Source: Telopea speciosissima
Lineage: Eukaryota > Streptophyta > Magnoliopsida > Proteales > Proteaceae
NCBI RefSeq assembly: GCF_018873765.1
Contig: NC_057919.1
Span: 62,138,484-62,202,483, forward strand
Length of the DNA stretch: 64,000 bases
Reading direction: 5' to 3'
In this document: piece after piece, positions 32,201 through 45,677 of the stretch
How the letters are laid out: the number at the start of each line of letters is the position of its first letter
Position numbering within the stretch: position 1 is the stretch's first letter
Position numbers and translations under genes: made by a program
The notes under the pieces: model-generated
Seen by the model: the letters and a program-made list of their open reading frames with translations, nothing else
What the model was told of the DNA's origin: nothing
Database searches by the model: none

Positions 32201-35200
32201 GATCCGGCACATGTCTAACCCCATTTAGAGTTTGCACAATCTCATCAAACATGTGAATCCGTACAATCCCAATCCTAACAATTTTGCTTTCAACATTGTT
32301 TTCTATTTTGACCGTACCACTATCACATGCATGATATAGTTGGAAATGGTGTAAGGATCGATTCAAGAGAGGAGAGGAGAAGGTAGGAGGTGAGAAGAGT
32401 AGAAGAGAAGATGAGGAGGGAGGAGAGGAGAAGAAGAGAAGAAGAAAAAGATGTGCAGCCAAAAGTTAGGGAGAGAAGATTCCTCTCCCCTATTTGATTT
32501 ACTAACATGAAGTGAGAATTACATACACCTCCCTAGTGAGGTAAAAGGTGAAAAAGTAAAATTACAACATAAACTCGAACACTCACTCTCAAGCTGGAGA
32601 ATAAATGTCATACATTCTTAGCTCGCATAAAAGGGCACTCAAATGATTAGGGATGAGCCCTTTGGTAAAGATGTGATGCAGATTTATCACCAAACTGGGC
32701 TTCTTTTATTAGGAATAAGTCTAGGGTTGGGTTGCATACATGTTGGGCCTTTTATCCCATGGGTTTCTAATGTAATAGGCCACTTTTATGGGCCTAAAAT
32801 ATGGGTAAATAGGTTGTATACGGGATTAGCTCTCATACTTAGTTTTATTTCCATACTTAGCTTTTTATTTGGTGTTTTAAATTGAACCGGTTCAACCCAT
32901 GGTTCAATTTAAGTGATTTTATTAGTTTTTCTTTTAGTTGTTTAGTTGGGCTGGATTAGGACTTTATTTTGAGTCTATTTCAGTTTCCTAGTCAGTTTAA
33001 GTTGGCTAATAGGTTAAGGATTGGGTTATGCCATTTTTTTTTAGTGTCTAAGTCTATTTTTGAGTCTTCTATATAAGTTTGTAAGGGAGGCCAGCATTGG
33101 ATACGAATTTGATTAATAAAAACTCAGCTTTATGCTTGCTGCCTTTGTTGCTGCCCTTGCTCCATCGTGAGTGTGCCTTGTGAGTAATATCAAGGTGAAG
33201 GGATTGGTGGATCTCCAATCGACTCCTTGCATCGTGAAGATCGGGAGGGCTGTTACTTATCTCCTTGCATCTTGTAGATCGGGAGACCCCTTTGTTCATC
33301 TTCAAAGGTGCTGCCATTGAAGATCTCTTCAAATCCAGTAAGTTTGAATTTGAACTTTGTTTAAGCCTTCTTCTTCTCACTCCTCCCCTAAGTAGGATTC
33401 CTCCATAACTTCAAATCTGTCCATTAGTTTCAAACCAAACTTTCAGCATACATCCCTTACATCATTATTGACACTTGATCCAAGTTTCATCAAACTCCCA
33501 CCACCCTAAACCCTAGAATCCCCTATTCCTACCTCCATTTGGAATTGTCTCCAATAACCTTATCTTGCTGTCTAACTCATCTAACCTACTTCCATTCACT
33601 CAAACATCATAAAACCTATACCATTAGACTTCCCTACACCTGCCTATCATTACCATATAAGACAACCCTAACCCTAATTCTTCCCTAATTAGCCTAAGCT
33701 GTCCCAATCAGCCAGCCTTGTTAGGTGAACCCATTCCCCTGGCTCCTAGTGGGATTACTCCTCCCTAGGACTACATTAAAGTGGTATCAAAGCCATGGAT
33801 TTATATGGCAAACCAGTTCTGCCCCCTCCACCTGATCCTATGGCTGCTATAATGGAGATGCTACAGAAGTTGAATGAAAAGGTGACACGATTGGAAGAGA
33901 AGAGGACTACCCCTCATAGGGACAGCAACATTCTCCTAGAAAAGGACAGATATCAAGTCAATTCGGTAGTACAAAGAGCCCCAAGGAGAGATCAATACAG
34001 AGAAGACAGAGAAAGGTACACAGATCATAGTGAAGATAGGAACAGAGGATACAGAGATTACAGGAGACGCCGTAGACCTCCAGAGACGTATGAGTTGAGA
34101 GACTATGATGGCAGACCAGATCCACAGGTATTTTGTGATTGGTTAGCTGCTTTAGATGATTATTTTAATTGGTATAATTTGCCTTAGCATAGGAAAATGA
34201 GACTAGCACATACCAAGCTAGTGGGACCAGCACATAATTGGTGGAGAACCCAGATGGATTATCCTAACTATCGTGGTAGAGAACCTGTTACATGGGCAGA
34301 GATGAAAGAAGATCTGAGTAAAAAATATTTCCCACGGACGTTCAGAGCTCTACAACAAGGTAACTTAAATTCCCATCGATAACATCACCACCAAAAGGCC
34401 TTCAAATCTGAAGACAACTTGAAGCCTCCATCAATGAGATTCCGTTTGCAAGTTGAAGACTGTTGGAAATCTGACATTACCAGTGTTAAATCAGCGGCTG
34501 AATACAAATGTACATTGCCAACGGAAATTGAGAGAGCACAAGTTGAAGACAAAGCTGAAGTGATCACAGTGAATTGTGATGAAAAGAAAGAGACAATGCC
34601 TGGAGCTTCAAAGATGGAAAGTCAACATGTGGAAGATTCTACTGAAGAGGTCTACGTTGAAGAAGTCAAAGTAGACAAAGCTGAAACAGCAGAAGATGAA
34701 GAGGTGGTTGAGAATATTCCACAGGAGATCAATGATATTCAAGATGTTGTTCTTGAAGAGGTGGAGCTTGTATCTCAAGTATTAGATGAGAAGGTTGCTA
34801 ACACTGAAGACTCTATGGATAGGGCATTCACAGTTGGTGCTGATTCAGAGGTAGAGCACATAGATTTTGTTATGCCACCATGGTTCTTCGAAGAGAAAGC
34901 TCCACGCCTTGAAGACTATATTCCTAATGTTCCTGCTTCACCGGAATTCTGTTTGGGGATGGTCAAAGCTGCTGATCACATGTTGATTCCCCCTCATCAC
35001 TACAAAATTCGAGGATGAATTTTTTCAAGCTGGGGAGAGTTGATGCAGATTTATCACAAAACTGGGCTTCTTTTATTAGGAATAAGTCTAGGGTTGGGTT
35101 ACATACATATTGGGCCTTTGGTTTCTAATGTAATAGGCCACTTTTATGGGTCTAAAATATGGGCAAATAGGTTGCATACGGGATTAGCTCCCATACTTAG

Positions 35201-38200
35201 TTTTATTTGCATACTTAGCTTTTTATTTGGTGTTTTAAATTGAACCAGTTCAACCAATGGTTCAATTTAAGTGATTTTATTAGTTTTTCTTTTAGTTGTT
35301 TAGTTGGGCTGGATTAGGACTCTATTTTGAGTCTATTTCAGTTTCCTAGTCAATTTAAGTTAGCTAATAGGTTAAGGATTGGATTAGGCCATTCCTTTTT
35401 AGTGTCTAAGTCTATTTTTGAGTCTTCTATATAAGTTTGTAAGGGAGGCCAGCATTGGACACGAATTTGATTAATAAAAACTCAGCTTTATGCTTGCTGC
35501 CTTTGTTGCTGCCTTTGCTCCATCGTGAGTGTGCCTTGTGAGTAATATCAAGGTGAAGGGATTGGTGGATCTCCAATCGACTCCTTGCATCGTGAAGATC
35601 GGGAGGGCTGTTATAACTTCAAATCTGTCCATTAGTTTCAAACCAAACTTTCAGCATACATCCCTTACATCATTATTGACACTTGATCCAAGTTTCATCA
35701 AACCCCCACCACCCTAAACCCTAGAATCCCCTACTCCTACCTCCATTAGGAATTGTCTCCAATAACCTTATCTTGCTGTCCAACTCATCTAACCTACTTC
35801 CATTCACTCAAACATCATAAAACCTATACCATTAGACTTCTCTACACCTGCCTATCATTACCATATAAGACAACCCTAACCCTAATTCTTCCCTAATTAG
35901 CCTAAGCTGTCCCAATCAGCCAGCCTTGTTAGGTGAACCCATTCCCCTGGCTCCCTCTCTTGCTGCCATGCATACCAGGGGGACAGCCATAAAGCATCCA
36001 ACATCTCTCTCTAGAAAAAAATTCCAGCAAGTAGATAACCATAAAAACCTTAAAGAAAACCAACTCACATACACCCTTCACGATTTAGCTTCATTCCATA
36101 ACGACATATAAGTCTCAAATGATGTAACTCACCAACCAATATCAATCAAACTCACCATACACAACATTTCAAGCTTCTTTAAATAGCCTTCACAATCTTG
36201 GAAGCTTCAAACATCTCATAAAAACTTGAAAAATCTCCAATCAAGTGAGTATTACAAAGTGTGAATCCATTGTATTTTAACTTGAAAGCTTCACATACCA
36301 TAACCAACAACAAACAACCACTGAATAACTCAAGCACAACACTGACAGTCCAAACTTGGTGGTAAAACAGAGCAGCAAAGTTTGATGTTGCAGAGAATGA
36401 GGGCTAGGTATTACCAGCTGAGCCAATATAGGCTTGAAAATAGACCTTAGGGCGACTCCAAGGAACCTGGTTCCAACCTCTACAGATCTCAGACGAAGGA
36501 GAAAAACTGACCCAAGCCAATTTTTTTCAGAACTGGCGGTACTGTAGCAGTGGCTGAAAAACTGAGTTGCAGACCATGAGCTTCCCTCCTTTACAACCAA
36601 GCTTTTGGGGGCTTGAAAGAGAAGCCTAGGGTGACTTCAATGAGACAAGACCCAACTCAAACAGATGCTGGATGTGAGAGAGAAAGAGACATTCCAACAC
36701 CGAAATCACTGTTCACGTGAACAGTATTTTGAGCTCCTATTGCTCCACATACCTCCTTTTGATGTTCCTATGACCCTCTTCTAAGCTTATCTCATGGTTC
36801 CTTTGAGTTTTTCACACAATAGTCTCTTCCTTTGGAACCCCTTTATAACCTAGGGTTCCAAAGAGAGAGAAATGGAAGCAGAGTACCGGTAGGACGACTC
36901 TCAAACCAAAGACCTGCTCTAATAACAAGTTGGAAATGGTGTAAGGATCGATTCAAGAGAGGAGAGGAGAAGGTAGGAGGTGAGAAGAGAAGATGAGGAG
37001 GGAAGAGAGGAGAAGAGAGAAGATGATGTGCAACCAAAAGTTGGGGAGAGAAGATTCCTCTCCCCTATTTGATTTGCTAACATGAAGTGAGAATTACATA
37101 CACCTCCCTAGGGAGGTAAAAGGTGAAAAGTAAAATTACAATATAAGACAATAAGATACTAAACTAGTGCCCAAACTACCCTTATTACATAAACTCTAAC
37201 AGATATGTAACAAACTAATCCCTGTCTGAACACATGAAATGAAAGACCATAATCTAAAATCCAATCTGAAATTTCCAAACCTAATAAAGAAGTGAGAAAG
37301 ATATCTCGTCCTCCAGGACTCTTCTGTGACAACAATATTGGATGATTTATCTCCATTCTCCTTTTTATCCTCCTTATGCCCAAGACAATTCCTCTTTAAA
37401 TGACCTTCCTCATAATAATAACAAATTATTTTGCGACTTTTCGACTTGGAGTGACCCTTACACTATTCAAACTCCTTTTTCATTTAATCCACCTCTACCC
37501 TGACCACCACCTGTAACCAAAGCACTACCCTCCTTGACGTCCCCTCACCGTTATTTTTCCGTCGTGTCTCATTTATCAACAGAGTAAGAATAACCTCGTC
37601 AAGTTTAAGAGTATCCTTACCAAACAGTAATGTTGTCACAATATGATCAAATGAAGGAGGTAGTAAAGCCAACATGAGACGTATCTCTCCTCCTCTTCAA
37701 TCTTAACATCTAGAGCCAACAATTCCATCAGTATCCTATTAAACTCATCCAAGTGCATCTCAAATTTCGTTGCTTCTGACAACCGAATGCCATATAATCG
37801 TTTCTTAAAAAATAGTCGATTTGTCAACGGCCTAAACTTGTACCTACTCTCTAGTTTTGCCCAGAATTCCTTTGGATCCACCAACTTGATGATCTCATGA
37901 AGAGTGTTATCCGCAAGATACAATTGGATCGTACTATTTGCTAGATCCCTCAACTCTAGTTACTCATCTTCCATTATCTTGTCTGGTTTGTTCGACGTCT
38001 TCCTAAGAGCCTTGACAGTCCCCTCCCACTTAAGAATATTTTTCACCCATTGTTACCACAAGGTGAAGTTATTATGGCTATTGAAAGGTTATATGGAGAA
38101 GATTGAACCTTTCATTGCCATCTGATTTGCCTGATCACTTGACTCTGTGCCCGTTATCAACCTCAACATACCTGACCACCGTTGATCTTGCTGGAACCTG

Positions 38201-41200
38201 CACGATCTACACCAACGGAGTGGAATTTGTTTGATTCCCACTGTCCACTGTCCATAGTGCCAGAAAACCTTGGGACACGTATTTTGCAAATAAATGCTGG
38301 AATTTTCATTATTTACAAAATAGTCCCCCTCGCTTTACCAAAGCTCTAAACAGCCCTCTTGTTCTTGCCATACTAAGTTTTCATTGCTAAACTATGGGAT
38401 CACTACTAAACCGATCTGAATCCAAAATAAGAACACCAATGGAAAGATCTTCAAGAACCGAAGAAGCAAAACGTCTATACCCTTTGATGTGAGAACTTGT
38501 AAGCCATAAAGGATGATGAACCCTACCTTGGGTAAGACAATGAAAAACTACTTTTTCAGTTCTTTGATCCACGGTATGTCTTTTCCTATCATTCAAGGAA
38601 AGCGTGCCATGTGACAGAAAAAAAGTGAAGAGAGATTCGCACTATTGAGTTGTGTGAGTTTTCTTTCCCTGTTTTTTTTTTCCTTCTTCATTCAACTTCC
38701 TTGTCCCCCTTTTTTTTCTTTCTTAGGCTATGCACGGCTTTTTTCTTTCTTCCCGCCACACGCCTTCTCTTATCGAATCTAAAGAAATTTTTTCGTAGCA
38801 GGAACTTTCGTACCACCTGTGTCTTTTTTCTTTACCTCCTTACTGGCCATGAGTTTCACCATACATTTCCTCTTCCAGTAGATCCTTTGGTACTGCTTGT
38901 TCCCCAAATCTCTATACACCACTTGTGACGATCTGCCGAACGTCACTCTGATACCACTTGTTGGGGACAATTTGCAATCATGAGGGAGAAACCAAGCAAA
39001 CAATCACACACAATACGAGGAATTTATTATGGTTCGTCATGAATGCCTACATCCACCGAGAGAACTAGAGATTTTTCACTAACCAGAAAAACGCACTACA
39101 CCACTCTCTACCTCACAATGTGATCTCCCTTGCTTGTATCTAAGATTTTCCCCACAAAGACAATATATAGGAAACCCCAATTCCAGTTTTGTACCACTTA
39201 CATGAAATAGACCCAAAACCCGACCCTAACATATACAAGCCCAGTAATAATTATGTGGATCACTACAGCATACATGACATAATAACCCAACAATACCTTT
39301 ACATGGAGGTCTGATATTTTCTTCAGGCTGAAGGATCTGCCCATATTTTTCCATTATCGCCTTGCCCATACTTCCCTACATCACTGCACTTGAAAATATA
39401 TCAGTGGTGGGTATTTCATGCAGGGTAAGGTGCAAGAGATGCTCTCTTGGGATATGTGTGTGTGTATGTGCCTAAGTTTAATTCTGTATGCACAGAAACC
39501 ATCTATTAAAAGAGTACATTATAGGGGTTGATCCTTGTCAGAGATACACTGTTGGGGTATGATTTATTATTGATCATTCAAGGGTATGGGTACCCTTGGA
39601 GAGTGTCATATTACCTTAAGACAATCTGGGGAGTCGGCATCCAGTTAGGACACCCATTCCAATCCAGGGCTTGGTCAGGGAATGACATAGCAGACTCTCT
39701 AGCAAAGAGTGGAACTTCAGGGATATGTAATCTGGGGGAACAATCATTCTATTTGTAATTTTGGTGTCTCATCTGTTTTTGTTCATGTTTTCTTCTCTTT
39801 CCCCTTCTTCCTCCCCACTTGGGGCGGCAGTGTCACTATTTCTTTCAAGAACTAGTGCCTTTTAAGCTTGATTTCTTTTGTTTTGATTGTAAGTTATTTT
39901 GTATTCTTTTCCTGCATCTAACCAATTGATCTACGGTTCTAGTTGGCTGGGTCAGAGCCAACTAAGCATTGACTAGTACCAGGCTGTTGGTTCACTGTAA
40001 TGGTTTGACTATGTTGCGTATGCTTTTAACTTGAGGTAGTGTCCTGTTGTTCTGCTCCTTATATCACTTTGCTTTTATTTATGCGATTTAATTATTTTGC
40101 AAATACTTTGAACATGAGGCAGTTAAAGCTATTTCTTCATCGTGTGTATGTTGTCCCTTCTTGTGTGGCCTTCTGTTTTTCATTTATCTTCTCCTCAATG
40201 TACATGGATAGAATATGTAGTTGACCAATGCCGTGGTTGTTGAGATGAGCTTCTGTATGAGTCACGTAGCATGTTGGATGGGGCCCTGATTTTGTGGGGG
40301 AGGTGGACCCTAAGGTCCCCCGGTCACATGTTTTAGTCAGAACAAAATCCACCAAGTGTCAAAATAAAGTTTTGAAATCCAGGACTACCAAGAAGGTGCA
40401 CACAAAGACAGACTACAGAGTGCATGCTAAAACAAGGGAGCATGCTGATTCACCCGGGGGGTAGAATTTGGGTCTGAAATTTGACATGTGGCTAGTTCAG
40501 AACTTGCCTTATCTACCAATGGTCAGAATTGCTGCATCATCCTGCCACGTGGTAGAACGAGGTGGACTGTGGAGAGAAGCTTGTCTACACTGAACCATGT
40601 AGCAGACATTATGCCTTAGAAAATGATTTTACTGGTGCTTTATTATATGATTTTATTATGTATTGGGTATTTGATTTATTCTTATCTGATGAATCTTGTT
40701 AATATTTGTTGCCTAGGAAATGTCTAGTCATTTGCTAGTTGCCTTAACGACACAGTTTCCTGCATAACCTTTATTCCTTGAATTATGTATCTTAATACTG
40801 ATTGCAATATTTTTTATGGGAACTACTTTATATGATGTTTGTGACCTGGAGAACACCTTTCAGGCTCTTGATAGAGGTGAGAAGCTAGATATTCTTGCTG
40901 ATAAGGCAGAAGATTTGCGTTCTCAGGTGAGTTAAACTTGGTAGTGTTTCTTAGTTGATCATAATTCATGTATCATTTTACATTCTCCAAGTGCTCAAGA
41001 AAGTTTTTCCCATTTCTTCTGTCATTTTGAAATCTTATTGAGCAAGAACTGAAAGACTGTGTTGGGTGATGCTTTCAGGCACAAAATTTTAAGAAACAAG
41101 GAACAAAAATCCAGCGAAAAATGTGGTATAAGAATATGAAAATCAAATTGGTTGTTCTAGGGATCCTCTTACTTCTAGTCCTGATCATCTGGGTTTCTAT

Positions 41201-41228
41201 TTGCCATGGTTTTGACTGCACTAATTAA
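29221..41228 (+). CDS. VAMP724: vesicle-associated membrane protein, VAMP72-type R-SNARE (VAMP724-like), 223 aa, five exons
   Basis: Exons: 29221-29416, 30704-30845, 30987-31107, 40864-40926, 41079-41228 (672 bp with stop), all GT-AG. The protein drives fusion of secretory or endosomal vesicles by pairing with Q-SNAREs. Residues 1-118 or so are the longin domain ([37 protein letters not shown]). About 128-187 is the R-SNARE helix, with the zero-layer Arg at 157 (ALDRGEKLD). About 198-216 is a single C-terminal membrane anchor ([19 protein letters not shown]) with a short HGFDCTN tail. The length is normal for the family, and the wording matches Arabidopsis VAMP724 as I recall it better than VAMP721/722 or 727. 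Intron 3 is 9,756 bp and separates the exons on either side of the SNARE centre. It is filled with nested retroelements, but all splice sites and frames are intact. Confidence 0.95.
29732..29762 (-). mobile_element. micro oligo-A insertion (13 nt) in VAMP intron 1
   Basis: On the minus strand CTG plus 10 A (29741-29753) between TTACTGCAA copies (29732-29740 and 29754-29762). The 9-bp duplication is the shortest of the set, so this case is weaker. Confidence 0.55.
32333..37206 (-). mobile_element. Ty1/copia fossil, middle of the three nested elements
   Basis: LTRs at 32338-32581 and 36928-37201 (minus strand TGTTAGAG to TTTCCAACT), flanked by GATAT at 32333-32337 and 37202-37206. The related outer-family copy near 47030 reads CATGATATG without this insertion, confirming the empty site. 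A primer-site-like TGTTATTAGAGC adjoins the right LTR. A short stretch resembling the end of copia pol lies just inside the left LTR. Without the inner element it is only about 1.6 kb. It is broken, mostly deleted, and younger than its host element. Confidence 0.85.
32674..35954 (+). mobile_element. Ty3/gypsy-type non-autonomous LTR element, innermost of three
   Basis: Long LTRs begin TGATGCAG at 32674 (to about 33774, 1.1 kb) and 35041 (to at least 35954). They are very similar by eye, so this is the youngest of the nest. Primer site TGGTATCAAAGCC is at 33782-33794. The interior has a gag-like region from 33795 to 34385 (Arg-rich, then capsid-like [12 protein letters not shown] and HNWWRTQM words) and an acidic Glu/Val-rich open stretch at 34419-35018. 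No protease, reverse transcriptase or integrase is present, so this is a gag-bearing (TR-GAG-like) derivative. It is broken, with a few breaks. The right end is incomplete. Confidence 0.85.
39528..40020 (+). mobile_element. LINE fragment (RNase H end plus 3' region) in VAMP intron 3
   Basis: Around 39640-39720 the frame reads [18 protein letters not shown], the closing motif of the RNase H-like domain found at the 3' end of plant LINEs. A stop at about 39758 and T-rich untranslated-like sequence follow. I see no intact poly-A tail, so the right boundary is approximate. Confidence 0.5.
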
Positions 41229-44200
41229 TGTTTCTTAAGCATTCAATTGGACCATACAAGCATACAATTCTGGATTGATGCAAGCAGATATTCAATCAAA
41301 ATGACTGAATTCAGTGGGGCAGGGCAGAAATTTGGTTTTGGAGGAAAAGTTCTTTATGCCATTCTTTTTTAACTCTCATATAGCAGAATTCCATTGGAGG
41401 CATCAGTTTTGTGTGAGATTTATTTGGTGGAGTCAGCTGGTTGGGTCTGTTTCAGTTCCTTTTCTTTGTTTCGCTTTTGAAAACAAAATACTTAATGTAA
41501 TGTGGTAGCTCTGCAGCGATATGTTGAGAGTTTGTCTGGTAAAGGACATTTTGTTTTTACAGGAAAGCTAAGCTAATTTATTGGACCATTGTTTATGTAA
41601 CTCTACATAAATTCCAATTGTGGAGTTAGAAAGACCTTTTCCTCTGTCAACGTATCTCTCTAATTCAGAATTTTTTTTTTTTTTTGGATGACTGTCCTAG
41701 AAGTTAAGATAAATTCTATTGATCTCTGGCATTAAATCTGTTCAGGAATTAGGCTGGATACAATATGTGTAGAGGACTACAGGGTCCTTTATTGGGACCT
41801 GCTTTTATGAACAATGCTAAAATGTGGAATTAGGCTTGTGATCACAAAAAAGGTGATGATGGCAGGAAATGTATTATGGAAACTTTATCCCTGTTTAACT
41901 GGTATTATGCTAGCCTGAATAGGTATATTTTCTTGCTAGTTGCATTCCAGCAGGGGAGAAAGAAAAGGTAGATAAACTAATTTAATTCACTGTGACTGGT
42001 TTTGGAACTTCGCATTCTTGTGATCTGAAGTATTTTTATAAGCTGAATACTTTTTTGAGAGATAAATATTTATATATGCTGGACTTTGTGATTTGTTATG
42101 CACTATGTATTTTATTTTCTAGTGGCTTCTACTCTCTATCCCTAAATGGTAGTATTTCACTAAAACTGCATTATTCAAGTTAAAACACAGGTCATACAAT
42201 CACTGTTAAAACAATCACTGACCCTTTCCTCACCTGAAAAACTTTCTTTCTAGTTGAAGCTTTAGAGATGTCTGTTAATGAATCGTTAAGGTTTGTATTG
42301 CTGATTTTCAGTAAGTTTGGCATGCAAATCAAGCTTCATGTCTGGCTAATTTGTGTTAATAACAGGAAGAAATGCCACAACTCTGTGATGACAAAAGGAT
42401 CAAGATTAGAGAATGTTACTTTCCTTTTTGGAAAGCCCATCCTTTATAAGGGCTATCGCTTAAAAAAAAATAGTTTAGGCATCCCAAGAATTGGAGTCAT
42501 TCTTATTATTGAGGTTATCTTACTCTTAGCTTCTCCTCCTCTCTTGCTTTCTTTAGGCATGTTGAACAGCAAATATGATAGCTCACTCTGGCCATGTTTG
42601 GGTTAAGGATTTAAAAACCAGGAATTGGGATCTGGATCTGGATCTGGATCTGGGTCAGAATCAGTGGAAATCAGCCTAAACTCTAGCATCCCCGTACAGG
42701 ATTGGTCTGATCCAGATCGGCCGACTTAAAAGATCTGATTTTTATTTGTTTAAATTTTTTTTCTTAAATAGAGCAGGATTTCATTCAAGTGATTCACCGA
42801 CTTTTAAGTATGGATCACAACATCAAGGAACTTTAGCATGGCTTGAACTTTAACACTAAAAGTTAAGCCAAACCTAGCCTTCCTTCAGTGGGCCCAAATG
42901 TGTTTATTGGGCTAGTTTATAGACTCAATTCCTCTTATAAATTACGAAACCCAGCTCTGGCGAATTGGAATTTCTGGCCCATTAAACTTAATTGGGCCTT
43001 TCTTACTGGTTAAAGCCTGGGCCAGGCCAACTCGTATATCAGCTTTCACCTCAACCAAACCAGAGTTGGTGCTCTATCAAAACGGTAGGCTGAACAGGAG
43101 AAACATCGAGCAGCAAAAATTTAACTGTAAAAGAGACATCTGATGTTCTTGAATCTAGTTCATGTAAAAGAGTGACAAGTGGTATCAGGTTGGGTCATAA
43201 CTCGTACCCAGGAGGGAGGTGAAGCCGGTGAAAGTATTCTGCTATTGTACTAATGAAAATAGTTATTTCGGTTTTCTACTGGCGGCTTCAACTATAACCT
43301 CAGCTCTATTACTCCAAGCCAGACGTCCGGCTTCGTCAATAAAATCACTTCCTCATCCAAGCCAGACGTCCGGCCTCGTCAATAAAATCAAAACCCTATT
43401 CTAGTTGCTCTCTCTATTATCTCTCTTTTTCTTATTTTCTCTTGCATGTAACTTTCTTCAAGATTAATGCCTAATTCCTGGAGACTTAAAGGCAGTCCTG
43501 TCTATTTAATATGCTTCCTCCTATATTGCCATGGCCTGGTTGGACAGAAAGAAACCTGAGTTTTTTTTAAGAATAAAACTGCACAAAAACAGAAGTTTTT
43601 GAGACTTATCTGGGATCTCTTACCCCATTGGAGCCAATCTTCTAAAGAGTTAGCTTTGATTACATCTTTTTCTTCTGTTCTTAGCTGTAACCTATCTAGA
43701 AAAAGCAATATTAATGGCAAATAGGGATTGGTGAGCTCTCCCTTGCATCTCTGTAGGTGTGTAGGAGGAATTAGATAGGGATTTCCAGTCTAACTCTAAA
43801 AAGGAATGGCATCTAATAAAGTTTAGATCAACATGATCTTTATTAGATCAACATGATAACTGAGACTACAAACCCTATATCATTCCTCACACTCCTCTTT
43901 ATTCCTTTTCCCTCTTGTAACTAATCATCTTCATAGAATTATTATTATGTAAATACCCACCTGCAAACAAATCTGTGAGTATCTATATATGAAAACTAGG
44001 AATCAAAATCTAATTAGCTAGAGCTATCTAATACCATGTGAGTCATGGTTAGTGTATGTATTACGAATCCTAATCTCTATCTTAAGTTCAGTTTGATAGC
44101 ATTAATCTATCTTTACTTGGAGAATATTTTAATATAAGCCCATCAAGAAAGTCTAATGTGGGAAGGGACTTTATTCTGATATTAATCAATGCAAATAAAC

Positions 44201-44599
44201 TTTATACTTCATTTTTAATCAAAGTTTAACATAAACTTAGGAATAGAAAAAAAACAATTCTTTCTGATTTCAACTTTAACCATATTCTCTTTACAACAAA
44301 AAATCTCATTCCCCCTTTTTCTTTAGCAAAATTCCTTTTGAATTAATGGTATATCAAATGTAAAAGTTAAGACTCATTCATATTATGGATTGGCACTGGT
44401 TCAAATATCATGGAAAATGACCTCAAAGGTTATTCTGAATGGTACTCAATCAAATGTCTCTCACCATTTCCAATTCCAAAGAGGTTCTTCAGTTCTTTAT
44501 AGTTTCAATATTATCTAAAATTTGATTATCTCTTCCTTTGTTTGGTATGTGCACTTAAAAGATGTAGCCAAGTATCTTTCTTGGTTGGATGGAGAAAAT

Positions 44600-45036
44600 A
44601 AGGGTGTAAGTCAGTCTGGAACCGGGTATTTGGTTCAGTTCCAGGGAGTGGTGGTGTGATCTGAAACTGAACCAAGTCTCACCTCGGTTCTGAAAATCGG
44701 TACTCAAATCAAACCTGGTTAGTTAGTTTGGTTTCGGTTCTTATCTGGTTCTGAAATTCGATTTTTATTCGGTTCTTACACGGTTTGATTCTAGTTCCAG
44801 TACTTAGTTTATACTATAATATAGTAGTATATTAGTATTATAATGTACTAATATACTATAATACATTGGTATCCAAATTCAGTTTGGCTTTGATTCGAAC
44901 CATCGGTTATTATGCTGCAACCCAAACCGAACTGAATTCAATTCTTCCATCAAAGTCTGGATTGCAACCAAATTTAATTTTATTCGGTCTGGATTTGATT
45001 TCGGTTTTCGATTCCAGTGCTAATTTGTCACCCTTA
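44600..45036. mobile_element. AGGGTGT-type element
   Basis: Begins AAGGGTGTAAGTCAG and ends ATTTGTCACCCTTA, with CGGTTCTGAAAATCGG-like words in both orientations. Same build as 26916-28004 but with poorer flanking duplication. Confidence 0.5.
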
Positions 45037-45519
45037 GTAGAACATAAAGATTTCGGCTTTTCAATGGGTTGGGCTTGGGCCAATTAGGTCAAGGATTAAA
45101 AACCAGAAATTGGGGTCCTGGATCAATCCCGGCTGATTCTGATCCGATCAGTCAAGAATCAAGATTGGTGTAGAATCGGTCCCCATAAGCCCTAACCTTA
45201 GTTTTTGTATAGGGATCGCCGATCAGGATCAAGTATAATGGGAATAGGCTTGGCTGATTCGAATCCATTCGGTCACGATTGGTGAACAATTGGTCCAATA
45301 AGCCCTAACCTTAGTTTCAACATAGGGATTGGCCGATCCAAATCGATTAGAATCAAGATTAGCCTTGGCCGATTCCAATCCCAATCATCCGATCTGGCCA
45401 ATAATCTTGGGGCTATCATACACATTGTGTGTCTGGATGAGAAACTCTCTAGTTTCTAGTCTCTCAATTCATGGGGAGCCTACTCTTACTCTGATTCTCT
45501 AACCCTATTCTACTGGGAT

Positions 45520-45677
45520 AGGGACCAGGATCCTCTGCAGTATCGACAGGGTAGTGGTGCACATCCGACGGCATAGCAGAGGCCAGATAGCACACATGGT
45601 ACCCATGACCTCTGTTGTTCCGCCGGATGTGCACCGCCGCCCCGCCGATACTGTAGAGGATTTTAATTCTGGTCCCT
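45520..45677. mobile_element. foldback MITE
   Basis: The arms AGGGACCAGGATCCTCTGCAG and GGTGCACATCCG mirror CGGATGTGCACC and the right end GAGGATTTTAATTCTGGTCCC. Non-coding, about 158 bp. Confidence 0.7.

Larger units (their letters stand above)
31345..39297 (-). mobile_element. Ty1/copia LTR retrotransposon fossil in VAMP724 intron 3 (outermost of three nested)
   Basis: LTRs at 31350-31708 and 38959-39292 (TGTTGGGGAC to AACA), flanked by a perfect 5-bp duplication ATACC at 31345-31349 and 39293-39297. A tRNA-Met-type primer site (TGGTATCAGAG on the minus strand) adjoins the right LTR, fixing minus orientation. A copia gag-like (UBN2-type) stretch lies at 37484-37953. The LTRs are only about 80% alike by eye, so it is old. 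It is broken, with many breaks and no recognisable pol. The element at 32338-37201 sits inside it. A relative lies at 46390-49823. Confidence 0.9.

Noticed and set aside
34419-35018. A 199-codon acidic frame that could pass for a host gene
   Set aside because: It lies between gag and the right LTR of the inner gypsy-type element and ends just before that LTR, so it belongs to the element.
41665-41760. A T run with TTCAG words on both sides as a short LINE insertion
   Set aside because: The flanking words do not match exactly and the insert shows no known LINE end.
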